Below, one piece after another: positions 33,363 through 41,208 of a stretch of 60,636 nt of DNA. Source of the stretch: an uncultured Blastocatellia bacterium. Lineage in GTDB: Bacteria; Acidobacteriota; Blastocatellia; HR10. Position numbers and translations under genes: made by a program. The notes beneath the pieces are model-generated. The model saw only the letters and a program-made list of their open reading frames with translations. It was not told the origin of the DNA and searched no databases. Location of the stretch: NCBI GenBank assembly GCA_937934295.1, contig CALHAI010000005.1, positions 183,272 to 243,907 on the forward strand, given 5' to 3'. The stretch's first letter is position 1. Every line of letters begins with the position of its first letter.

Positions 33363-34403
33363 TCACCGCTGCGGGAGCCGTGGCTCTTTCAACTCTCCCT
33401 CTTCGGTCAACGAGCGCAAGAAGGCCAGGAGCGCTCGCCGCTCCTCGGGGGTAATCCGCGCCGGTTTCAAATTCGCGCGGTCGAGCCACGGATTTGGCTT
33501 CCCCCCGGCCAGCATGATGTCCACGGCCTCTTCGAGCGTCGCCACGCTTCCATCGTGAAAGTACGGGGCGGATCGAGCCACATCCCGCAGCGTGGGCGTC
33601 TTGAAGGCACCCCGATCTCTCTCCTGCTTGGTGACGGTGTACCGCCCGAGGTCGGGGTTCGGCTTATCCATGCCGATCCCCACGTTATGATATTGCAGAT
33701 CGGTGAAGAGCAAGCCATCGTGACAATTCGTGCATCCGATCCGCTGAAAGATCTCCCAACCGCGCTTCGCCTCCTCGCTGATGGCGTTCTCATCGCCCGC
33801 GCGCCAGCGATCCCAGGCCGTCTTCCCGCCGATGATCGTGCGCGTATACGCGGCCAAAGCCTTGACGATGGCGTCCGGCATGGCATCAGTGCCGAAGACT
33901 TTGCGGAACTGCCGCCGATACCCCTCGATCTGATTCAGCTTGGCCGCCACCTCTTCGGGCTTGCCGCTCATGTTCCCTCCGGTCCACGCCGCTAAGATCT
34001 GCTTCTCCAGCGTCGGCGCCCGCCCATCCCAATAGAACTCGTGATGGTAACCGATGTTCCAGAGCGTCGGACTATTACGCGGCAAGCGCTTGCCGAGCGC
34101 GCCCACGGAGGTGGGCAATCCATCGCTCAATCCCTTCTCATTGAGATGGCAGGAATAGCAGGAGCGTGACTCGTCGGCGCTCAATCGCTTGTCGAAGAAG
34201 AGCTGGCGACCGAGCGCCACCTTCTCCGGCGTCATCGGATTGTCCGGCGGGATCTTCATGGCTTCATAGCCCCGAAGGCCCTCCGGCAAAGGCAAGATCT
34301 CCGGCTCGAACTCTGCTTCCCCAGATCGTCGGTGGTAGGTGATCACGCCCACAACGACGATCACCACGACAGCGATGAGACCGCCGATCCATTTTCGCCT
34401 CAT
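33363..34403 (-). CDS. Dihaem cytochrome c peroxidase (MauG/CcpA family)
   Basis: 346 residues from the ATG at 34403 (AAGGAGG upstream). An N-terminal hydrophobic segment (8-23) acts as signal or membrane anchor. Two haem-c motifs: CYSCH (82-86) in the electron-accepting/peroxidatic half and CTNCH (224-228) in the second half, separated by about 140 residues as expected. Conserved family patterns include LGRQLFFDKRLS, RNSPTLWN, KTPTLRDVARSAPYFHDGS and a C-terminal LLAFLRSLT. It reduces periplasmic H2O2 with electrons from c-type cytochromes. Its stop is 27 bases from the kbl stop (convergent) and mlaD lies 50 bases upstream. Confidence 0.93.
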   Translation of the reverse strand: MRRKWIGGLIAVVVIVVVGVITYHRRSGEAEFEPEILPLPEGLRGYEAMKIPPDNPMTPEKVALGRQLFFDKRLSADESRSCYSCHLNEKGLSDGLPTSVGALGKRLPRNSPTLWNIGYHHEFYWDGRAPTLEKQILAAWTGGNMSGKPEEVAAKLNQIEGYRRQFRKVFGTDAMPDAIVKALAAYTRTIIGGKTAWDRWRAGDENAISEEAKRGWEIFQRIGCTNCHDGLLFTDLQYHNVGIGMDKPNPDLGRYTVTKQERDRGAFKTPTLRDVARSAPYFHDGSVATLEEAVDIMLAGGKPNPWLDRANLKPARITPEERRALLAFLRSLTEEGELKEPRLPQR

Positions 34404-34453
34404 ACGCCCTCCTTCGCGAGAGATCTGCGCTCTCGGCACGCACGGTGCCCCCT

Positions 34454-35566
34454 TCAGAAGAGGGAGACCTTGATGCGCAAGAATCGCCCCGGATTCTGCC
34501 GGAAGTCGTAGATCAATCGGACCAACTCGGATGAGAGCGCGTTCAGGTTGTTGTAGAGCTGACGATCGTGCAGCAAGGCACCGAACGTCCCCTCGCCGTT
34601 GTCCATCCGCTCAGTGATGTTCTTGATATTCGTGATCGTCGCCTTGGTCTCCTCGTGCAGCGTCGGATCGTTGATCAACCGTCCGATCGTTCCCTCACCG
34701 CGCTCGATGCGCGCCGCGATGACGTCCACGCGCGCGGTGATCTCATCCAAGCGCGTCATCGTGTGGTTCAGCTTCTCATACAACTCCGGCTCGCGAATGA
34801 GCCGAGCGATCGTCCCCTGCCCCTCGCGCAGATCGCGCGTGAGCTGTTCCAATCGGGTCAACGTCCGCTTCAAGTCCGTATAGAGAGTGGGATCGGTGAT
34901 GAGCTTACCGATCGTCCCTTCGCCCTCTCGGATGCGGCGAACCAATTCTTGCGCCTCGAGGACCGTGCGGTCAATATCCTGATAGAGCTTCGGGTCGCGA
35001 ATGAGCTTGCCGAGCGTCCCCTGCCCTTCGTTGATCCCCGCGACCAAGCGCTTGATCTGCTCGGCTGTATCGGCCAAATCGGCGATGAGCGGATCCACGC
35101 CGGAGATGATCTTCCGAATGTTTGTCCCCGGCGTGCTCCGCAAATACGCGCCGCTCTGAATTGGAGCGCCGTGTTTCGTCCCCGGCGTGATCTCCACGAC
35201 CTTATCGCCCAATAAACCGATCGATCCCAAGGTCACCACCGAGTCCGAACGGATGCGCTCGCGGGCGACTGTCGGATCCACGCGCATGATGATCTCGATG
35301 GTGTTCGGATCCTCGGGTCGGTCGGGCAACTCCGGGGCGAACCGCACCTCCTTCACGTTCCCGATGCGATATCCGGCCAGCCGCACCTCGTTCCCGGGGA
35401 TGAGCCCATCTACCTCGGCAACGCGCGCCTTGACGATGAACTCCTCCTCGAAGAGCGCGATCCCTCCGCTGGCCGTCAAGATCATGAAGATCAAAAACGC
35501 CAGCGAAGCGAGCACGAGGATCCCAACCTTCAGATCGGCGAGCGTCACTTTCTTCCGTGTGGCCAT
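34454..35566 (-). CDS. mlaD: MlaD/MCE-domain protein with C-terminal 34-residue repeats
   Basis: 370 residues from the ATG at 35566. An N-terminal membrane anchor (13-31) is followed by one MCE domain (about 45-128: VRLAGYRIGNVKEVRF, LGSIGLLGDKVVEI). After it come five copies of a GxGTxGxLIxDPxLY motif starting at residues 181, 215, 249, 290 and 324, embedded in helix. Spacings are 34, 34, 41 and 34. MCE proteins form periplasmic hexamers, and long helical tails can build a lipid-conducting tunnel. It lies 83 bases after mlaE. The expected ATPase gene mlaF is not between or beside them. Confidence 0.92.
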   Translation of the reverse strand: MATRKKVTLADLKVGILVLASLAFLIFMILTASGGIALFEEEFIVKARVAEVDGLIPGNEVRLAGYRIGNVKEVRFAPELPDRPEDPNTIEIIMRVDPTVARERIRSDSVVTLGSIGLLGDKVVEITPGTKHGAPIQSGAYLRSTPGTNIRKIISGVDPLIADLADTAEQIKRLVAGINEGQGTLGKLIRDPKLYQDIDRTVLEAQELVRRIREGEGTIGKLITDPTLYTDLKRTLTRLEQLTRDLREGQGTIARLIREPELYEKLNHTMTRLDEITARVDVIAARIERGEGTIGRLINDPTLHEETKATITNIKNITERMDNGEGTFGALLHDRQLYNNLNALSSELVRLIYDFRQNPGRFLRIKVSLF

Positions 35567-35649
35567 AGCGCGCCTCCTCGTTTGAGGTCCGACGCGAGCG
35601 TCTTCGCCATAAGGAACCCTCGCGTGAGACCTCCAGCCCCCCCTCACGC

Positions 35650-36447
35650 TCACTGACCCGGCGGCAAGAAGATCTGTAAGGCCCGCGTGATGAAGAAATC
35701 GGCAACCAGGATCAGGATCGAGGCCACGACGACCGATTGTGTCGTCGAACGTCCGACGCCCACAGTGCCCCCGGTCGTCTTCAGCCCGCTGCGGCAGCCG
35801 ACGACGGCGATGATGAAACCGAAGATGAGCGCCTTGGTCAAGCTCCCGATCAGATCATTCAATTTGAAGGCCTCCTTGGCCGAACTGACGTACTGCGCGT
35901 ACGGCAACCCAAGCAACGTGATGGCGACAACCAGTCCCCCTCCCGTCCCCACGATGATGGCGATCACCGTCAGCGCGGGGACCATCACCAGCAGCGCGAC
36001 CATGCGCGGCATGACGAGCTTGCGGATCGGATCCGTTCCCAAAGCCCGCATGGCGTCAATTTGATCGCTCACGAGCATCGAGCCCAACTCCGCCGCGATC
36101 CCGGATCCGACGCGCCCGGCGACCATCAGTGAAGTGAGCACCGGTCCCAATTCCCGTACAAGCGACGTCGCGACCAGCCTCCCTGTGTATCCCTTCGCGC
36201 CAAGCGAAGCCATCGTCGTGCCAGTCTGCAACGCGAGCACAGCCCCCGTGAAGAATCCCGTCAGCAGCACGATGATGAGGCTCCCGACGCCGATCAAATC
36301 CATTTGGTTGACGATCTCACGAAAATATCGGGGCCGGGTGAAAAGCGAGCGAAACGCCCGCCAGGCCATGAGCGTGGATTCTTGGAGTTCGTACAAGATG
36401 AGCGTGATCGCATTCATCGGCGACTTAGAAATATCGCCGATGGCCAT
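35650..36447 (-). CDS. mlaE: MlaE-type ABC transporter permease
   Basis: 265 residues from the ATG at 36447; an upstream TTG at 36459 adds 4 residues and an ATG at 36417 would remove 10. Five or six hydrophobic segments and the family core FFTGAVLALQTG, RELGPVLTSLMVAGRVGSGIAAELGSM and EQIDA-like SDQIDAMRALGTDP identify the MlaE permease. With MlaD it would move phospholipids between inner and outer membranes. The EQIDA-like helix is the contact to the ATPase MlaF, so an ATPase must be encoded elsewhere. Confidence 0.93.
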   Translation of the reverse strand: MAIGDISKSPMNAITLILYELQESTLMAWRAFRSLFTRPRYFREIVNQMDLIGVGSLIIVLLTGFFTGAVLALQTGTTMASLGAKGYTGRLVATSLVRELGPVLTSLMVAGRVGSGIAAELGSMLVSDQIDAMRALGTDPIRKLVMPRMVALLVMVPALTVIAIIVGTGGGLVVAITLLGLPYAQYVSSAKEAFKLNDLIGSLTKALIFGFIIAVVGCRSGLKTTGGTVGVGRSTTQSVVVASILILVADFFITRALQIFLPPGQ

Positions 36448-36599
36448 GCGAAGCGTCAAGGGCCCAACCCGAGCTTTCCAAGCATCGAACGAAGCGAGCC
36501 CCGCAAGATCAAGCGGCTCCGATCTTCATCACGAAGATATTGACAAAAGCACAGAACCATGCTACTCAAAAGGCATAGGCGGAGAGAGGGGAAACGCTT
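36448..36599 (+). promoter_or_regulatory. Divergent intergenic region with a possible weak promoter
   Basis: Between mlaE (-) and the secreted protein gene (+). TTGACA (36540-36545) is followed after 17 bases by TACTCA, which is a poor -10 but preceded by TGC (extended -10 pattern). No other element is visible. Confidence 0.3.
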
Positions 36600-37487
36600 A
36601 TGAGCGTGAGTAGGAGTGCCGCGCATCGTATCAGAATCGTGATCTTCATCATCGCCTGGGCCGCGTGCCCGGCATTGGCCTTTCCCGAAGAGATCGCCGC
36701 TCAAACCGATCCCTTTGGCCCATTCGAGCAGGTGAGGCGACAGGCTCACGCCTATTGCATCGGATACTTGCAGAGCGGAGATGCGCGAGCCTATTTGACA
36801 TGCTTGCAGCAGTCCGCTGCGGCTTTTTGCTCGGGCATCCCGGACTTCCTCACCGGCCTCTGGTGCATGGCAGCGGCGACTACTCCATACCCCGCCCCCG
36901 GTCGGCGAGTGCTCACTGCCCGGAACTATCGCGTGGAGGTCATCGGAGGATGGCACAGGGAGCGAGATCCCGGAAGCGGGGCGATCCTGAGTGAGAGACC
37001 GATCCCACCGGGTTTGGCTTACACCCTCGAGCGGCAGCCCGACGGCCTTTACCTCGCCACGATGTACGAGCTATCCACAGGGCAGATGATAGGTCAGCAG
37101 TGGGTTAACGATCAATGCGAGATCACAAATTCGGCGCAACAGCCCATCTTGGATTTGATCCCCTGTCCGATCTTCATAGATAAACCTTACCTTGTGTCGC
37201 TTCTGCCGCCCCCAGACCCGAACTTCCCACCAAGCGGCATGGTCTTTGCTCCCGGGCGACTCGCAGACGACTTCGACGAGGACGGAATCGTGGAGATCGG
37301 ATACGCGTATACTTCGGGATCGGGCGGCCGGACATACACTTCAGGCAGCGCGGAGGTCTATGGCTATGATCCTGAGACGCGAGCCTTGAAATTCGGGTAC
37401 AGGATGGCCGTTCGTGAGAGCGACAATCCATTCACCACGTATGCCGTAGAGCGCCTCTACCGCTTCAGGATACAAAGCTCACCGTGA
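36600..37487 (+). CDS. Secreted protein of unknown function
   Basis: 295 residues that I do not recognise. The signal peptide is clear (hydrophobic 12-26, likely cleavage near ALA-FPEE or IAA-QTDP). The mature protein has seven cysteines (53, 68, 77, 89, 173, 189 and none in the tail), with four clustered early, suggesting disulphides in a helical N-terminal domain. The C-terminal half is beta-rich with the acidic segment DDFDEDGIVEIGYAY (about 223-237), reminiscent of FG-GAP or EF-hand-like calcium loops. Codon use looks less GC-biased than its neighbours. It stands alone between mlaE and the ECF cluster. Confidence 0.7.
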   Translation: MSVSRSAAHRIRIVIFIIAWAACPALAFPEEIAAQTDPFGPFEQVRRQAHAYCIGYLQSGDARAYLTCLQQSAAAFCSGIPDFLTGLWCMAAATTPYPAPGRRVLTARNYRVEVIGGWHRERDPGSGAILSERPIPPGLAYTLERQPDGLYLATMYELSTGQMIGQQWVNDQCEITNSAQQPILDLIPCPIFIDKPYLVSLLPPPDPNFPPSGMVFAPGRLADDFDEDGIVEIGYAYTSGSGGRTYTSGSAEVYGYDPETRALKFGYRMAVRESDNPFTTYAVERLYRFRIQSSP

Positions 37488-37517
37488 TGATCCGATAGGG
37501 CGTCGGAGCCTCGCGCT

Positions 37518-38063
37518 TCAGGAGCCGCGTCGGAGTCGTTCGCGGAGTCGCTCCTCGCGCTGGCGCAGCTCGTACCGCATGCGCCGGATGGTCAATGCCT
37601 CGTTTTGGATCTCTCGGAACCTCGCCAGTTGCTCTGGCGTCAAGACCTGCCGGAACTCAAGCTCCAGTTGTGTCTCCAAGCGAATGAGCGCCGACTGCCG
37701 CTCCAAGAACTCGCGCAAGGCCTGCTCGACGCGTTGCGGATCGAGCATCTCGCCATAGATCGCTTCGCGCAAGACATCTCGCCGCTCTTCGACGCTTTGA
37801 CGCAGCTCCAGCAATTGCGCGACATAGCGGCGACGAATCTCGCGGATGCGTTGCTGTTGCTCCGGACTCAAATTGAGCATGCGGAGGATGGCCAATCGGG
37901 TCAGGATGATTTGGCCCGGCTGCGGGGTCTGAGGGCCGATGGCAGGCGCAGCGCCCGGAACGTTTGCTCTCCGCAGAGGGTCCGGTGGTTGGGCGCCCTG
38001 CCGCGCGACCGCTCCTCCCCATGCTCCGAGAAGAAGGAGAAGAACGAAAGCCCATGATCTCAT
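37518..38063 (-). CDS. Spy/CpxP-like periplasmic protein
   Basis: 181 residues from the ATG at 38063 (the open frame extends much further but only in another gene's shadow). Signal peptide (about 1-21, cleaving after a VARQG-like site). The mature part is almost all helix, with LNLSPEQQQRIREI and LTPEQLARFREI: two copies of the LTPEQ-type motif of the Spy/CpxP/CnrX (LTXXQ) family, 70 residues apart. Such proteins act as periplasmic chaperones or stress/metal sensors. It follows the anti-sigma gene by 65 bases, so it is likely both a target of the ECF system and part of it. Confidence 0.82.
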   Translation of the reverse strand: MRSWAFVLLLLLGAWGGAVARQGAQPPDPLRRANVPGAAPAIGPQTPQPGQIILTRLAILRMLNLSPEQQQRIREIRRRYVAQLLELRQSVEERRDVLREAIYGEMLDPQRVEQALREFLERQSALIRLETQLELEFRQVLTPEQLARFREIQNEALTIRRMRYELRQREERLRERLRRGS

Positions 38064-38128
38064 CGGTTCACCCCTCTGACGCAACTCGAACGTGCGCGGG
38101 ATATGCGCGCGAGATCGTGAAGGCCCTT

Positions 38129-38830
38129 TTAGTTCCCATCCTGACCGGGGAAGAAGAGATCGGCGAACGTCAATACCCCATATCGGCGCCGCTCCAGCTC
38201 GCGCAGGAGCACGGCCCACTGAGTGCGCTGCTCGGCATTCCACTTCTGGACGAAGTCGGCCAAAGCCGCGCGCTGTTCCTCGCGCAAACGTTCGGTCATC
38301 TCTTGCAAGCTCGCGGCGAGCGCTTCCTGCCGGCGTTGTTCGGCGTCGCGGAACATGTCCGCGATGAGCTGCTCTATCTGCTGACGCTCTCGCGCGGACA
38401 TCTCCGAAGAAGGAGCGGGCTCCACAGCACGCAGGGGGAAGAGACTGGCGCGGAACCGGAAGCCGCCCTCGGGCGTCCACTCCAACTGAACGTTGAAGAG
38501 CGCCAGCAGCAGAAGGGCCGTCGCGCCACCGAGCATCACACGTCCCCAGGCGGGCATGGCGAGCAAGAGCTGCCGCAGGGCCTGTCGGAAGCTCGGCCGC
38601 AGCAACCCGCTCTTGAACTCCGATGCCACGCGCGGCACCGGTGTGATCTGCCACTCGGCGAGCGCTTGACGCACGCGCTCGAAATCGCGTAGGTCCTGTG
38701 CGCACTGCGCGCACGCCTTCAGATGCGCCTCGAACGCCGACGCTTCGTCAGCGCTCAACTCCCGGTAGAGATACGCGATGAGCTTCTCACTCATCTCGCA
38801 CATGGCGGACGGTGTCTTCTCCTCGTTCAT
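38129..38830 (-). CDS. Transmembrane anti-sigma factor with zinc-binding ZAS domain
   Basis: 233 residues. The cytoplasmic N-terminus has the zinc anti-sigma signature Cys11...His36-X3-Cys40-X2-Cys43. A membrane segment lies at about 94-112. The periplasmic part (113-233) is a long charged helix rich in Arg/Glu/Gln (ERQQIEQLIADMFRDAEQ region), similar in character to the Spy-like protein encoded next. It lies 17 bases downstream of the sigma gene. It should bind the ECF sigma factor and release it on envelope stress; the periplasmic helix may be the sensing part. Confidence 0.9.
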   Translation of the reverse strand: MNEEKTPSAMCEMSEKLIAYLYRELSADEASAFEAHLKACAQCAQDLRDFERVRQALAEWQITPVPRVASEFKSGLLRPSFRQALRQLLLAMPAWGRVMLGGATALLLLALFNVQLEWTPEGGFRFRASLFPLRAVEPAPSSEMSARERQQIEQLIADMFRDAEQRRQEALAASLQEMTERLREEQRAALADFVQKWNAEQRTQWAVLLRELERRRYGVLTFADLFFPGQDGN

Positions 38831-38847
38831 GACGTCTCACTCCCCGT

Positions 38848-39393
38848 TCATAAGGCGTCCTTCAACCATTCCAATCGCTTCCGGAGATGGTCCAAGCCGG
38901 CGTACAAGCGCGTCTTGGCCGTGCTCACTGGAATATCGAGGATCTCGGCGATCTCCTCGAAGGTCAATTCCTCGTACTCCTTCAGGATGATGACCTGCCG
39001 CATCTCCACGGGCAAAGCGTGCAGGGCCCGGCGGACGCGCTCAGCGACCTGTTTCTTGTGGATCTGGCCAAGCACTTTCTCCTCCGCGGCGATGCTCTCA
39101 GCTTCTTCCAGCGGAATGGGCTCGACGCGACGCTCCCGCAGCCGATCGTAGCAGCAATTGAGCGCGATACGATAGAGCCAAGATGAGAATCGAGCGCGTC
39201 CGCGAAATTGATGCAGCTTTCGGAATGCGGCGAGAAAGGTCTCCTGCGTCACCTCGCGAGCGTCCTCCGGATGTTCGAGCAGGCGTAGGGCGAGCCGGTA
39301 GATGCGATTCTCCCACCGCCCGACGAGCGTCCCGAAAGCCTCAACCTCTCCCTGGCGCACCCGCTCGACAATGCATTCATCGCTCAAGGCCAC
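38848..39393 (-). CDS. ECF-family RNA polymerase sigma factor
   Basis: 181 residues from a GTG at 39393, chosen because the product then begins MALSDECIVERVRQGE, the normal ECF start, with GGAG/GAGG upstream. The longest frame uses an ATG at 39465, but its AAGGAG abuts the ATG with no spacing. Region 2 (about 10-75) has FGTLVGRWENRIYRLALRLL and DAREVTQETFLAAFRKL; region 4 (about 125-175) has LPVEMRQVIILKEYEELTFEEIAEIL and a helix-turn-helix (VSTAKTRLYAGLDHLRK). It heads an operon with its anti-sigma factor and a Spy-like protein, so it probably answers envelope or metal/oxidative stress. Confidence 0.92.
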   Translation of the reverse strand: MALSDECIVERVRQGEVEAFGTLVGRWENRIYRLALRLLEHPEDAREVTQETFLAAFRKLHQFRGRARFSSWLYRIALNCCYDRLRERRVEPIPLEEAESIAAEEKVLGQIHKKQVAERVRRALHALPVEMRQVIILKEYEELTFEEIAEILDIPVSTAKTRLYAGLDHLRKRLEWLKDAL

Positions 39394-39489
39394 GTCCTCG
39401 GCTCCACTCCCTTCTCTTCTCCGCAGGGCGTCCGTCACGGGAAAGTCCGCGACTGCTCTCCACATCTCCTTAGACGAAACGCCGACAGA

Positions 39490-39529
39490 GAAAGCCTGAA
39501 AAAATTCGGCCTCCTCGTCTCAGGCTTTC
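39490..39529. repeat. 10-bp perfect inverted repeat between the ECF operon and the M28 peptidase gene
   Basis: GAAAGCCTGA (39490-39499) and TCAGGCTTTC (39520-39529) are exact reverse complements with a 20-base spacer. It sits in the divergent control region, upstream of the sigma gene and 22 bases before a TATAAT used by the peptidase gene. It may be an operator for one or both directions or an RNA hairpin. Confidence 0.55.
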
Positions 39530-39550
39530 GATTTCGCCTCGGCTCTCGCT

Positions 39551-39556
39551 TATAAT
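39551..39556 (+). promoter_or_regulatory. -10 box for the M28 peptidase gene
   Basis: A perfect TATAAT 44 bases before the ATG. The best -35 candidate, TTTCGA (39526-39531), is weak and 19 bases away, overlapping the inverted repeat. An activator could therefore be needed. Confidence 0.5.
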
Positions 39557-39600
39557 ATCGCCTTCCGGCTGTGACGACCATCCTGGGAAGGAGCGAAGCT

Positions 39601-41208
39601 ATGTGCTACTGGAAGCGACGGGCGATCGTCGTCCTCGTGCTTCTGAGTGTGGGAGCAGGCTCTCGGCCTTCGGCAACCCTCCCTCTCCCCCCGGCGGCAG
39701 CGATGGGAAGCATCACGCCAGCCGAGTTACGCAGCCACGTCGAATTCCTGGCCTCGGATGAGCTGGGCGGACGCTACGTGGCGAGCGATTCGATTCATAT
39801 CGCCGCGCGCTATCTGGCCTCGCGGTTGCGCAGCTATGGTTTTCGCGGCGGCGCTGCCGATGGTTCGTTCTTTCAAACATTCGACATCCTCATGAAGCGC
39901 CTGCTCCCGGATCAAACTGTGCTGGAGATGGCCACGCCCGCAGGGAAACGGTCATATGGGTATGGGACCGACTTCGTCGCCTTCATGGGGACGGGGCCGG
40001 TGAACCTTCAGGCGGAGTTGATCTTCGTCCGCTTCGGCGTCTCGCTCCCCGAGTGGGGGTATGACGACTACGCTCATGTGGATGTGAAGGGGAAACTCGC
40101 CGTCGCGCTGCTTGGCGGCCTCCCGCCGCTTGTGCGAGATGGACGCGCGCTCAGCGCGCAAGACTATTCGCTCCAACATAAGATCGAGGCCGCGCGAGCG
40201 CGCGGAGCCGCCGGTCTTCTCTTCCTTCGCGATACGCCGGACGCGGGAGGAATGCGCGGATTCCGCGGAACGCCGCGCATCTCGATCGCGGAAGAAGAGG
40301 CCCGCATGGCTTTCGCCTTCCCCGTCCTGCTGGCTGAACCTCGCTTGACCGCGGACCTGTTGAGCGCGCTCGGCCTCACCTTCGAACGCCTCGCTGCGCC
40401 TTCGGAGATCCCGACCTCGAAGCCGCTCGGCCTCACGGCCTCAGTGCGAATCGCCTTTGAGACCCACCGGCAACAGGCGGCCAACGTCATCGGCATCTTG
40501 GACGGCGCCGATCCCGAACGGCGGAACGAATACGTCTTGCTCAGCGCGCACTACGATCACCTGCAAGCGCGTGACGGACAGGTCTACAATGGCGCTGACG
40601 ACAACGCCTCCGGAACGGCGACTGTGCTCGAAATCGCGCAGGCGTTCACGATCGGCGAACGCCCCAAGCGCTCGATCCTCGTCATCTTCCACACGGCCGA
40701 AGAGGTGGGACTGCTCGGATCGAAATATTTCGTCACGCATCCCACGGTCCCCTTGAACGCGATCGTCGCCAATCTGAACGTGGATATGGTGGGACGCACG
40801 CGCGCGCCCAACGACGCGAACCCCGCGAATCGCGAGCTGTCCGATGCCAACACGCTCTATCTGATCGGCTCGGACAAACTCAGCCGGGAGCTGCACGAGC
40901 TGAGCGAGCAAACGAACCGCGACACCGAGCGATTCAACCTCGACTATCGGTACAATCGCGAGGACCATCCGCAACGGCTCTACTATCGGAGCGATCACTA
41001 CAACTACGCACAACGTGGCATCCCCGTCATCTTCTACTTCACCGGCCTACACGAAGATTATCACCGGTCAACGGACGATACGGAGAAGCTCGACTTCGAG
41101 AAGATGGCTCGCATCGGGCGGCTGATCTTCGCGACGGCATGGCGCATCGCGAACCTGGAGCATCGGCTCCGGGTGGATCAACCCATTGATGGGACGCGAA
41201 CGCATTGA
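39601..41208 (+). CDS. Secreted M28-family metallopeptidase
   Basis: 535 residues from the ATG behind GGGAAGGAG. Signal peptide about 1-24. A PA (protease-associated) type insert (about 100-240) precedes the M28 catalytic core with the co-catalytic zinc ligands: SAHYDHL (His), GADDNASGTA (Asp), HTAEEVGLLGS (Glu-Glu), VDMVGR (Asp) and a late His in HEDYHRSTDD. Family members are aminopeptidases or carboxypeptidases acting outside the inner membrane. The tlyA gene starts inside its 3' end (20-base overlap). It is divergent from the ECF sigma operon. Confidence 0.93.
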   Translation: MCYWKRRAIVVLVLLSVGAGSRPSATLPLPPAAAMGSITPAELRSHVEFLASDELGGRYVASDSIHIAARYLASRLRSYGFRGGAADGSFFQTFDILMKRLLPDQTVLEMATPAGKRSYGYGTDFVAFMGTGPVNLQAELIFVRFGVSLPEWGYDDYAHVDVKGKLAVALLGGLPPLVRDGRALSAQDYSLQHKIEAARARGAAGLLFLRDTPDAGGMRGFRGTPRISIAEEEARMAFAFPVLLAEPRLTADLLSALGLTFERLAAPSEIPTSKPLGLTASVRIAFETHRQQAANVIGILDGADPERRNEYVLLSAHYDHLQARDGQVYNGADDNASGTATVLEIAQAFTIGERPKRSILVIFHTAEEVGLLGSKYFVTHPTVPLNAIVANLNVDMVGRTRAPNDANPANRELSDANTLYLIGSDKLSRELHELSEQTNRDTERFNLDYRYNREDHPQRLYYRSDHYNYAQRGIPVIFYFTGLHEDYHRSTDDTEKLDFEKMARIGRLIFATAWRIANLEHRLRVDQPIDGTRTH

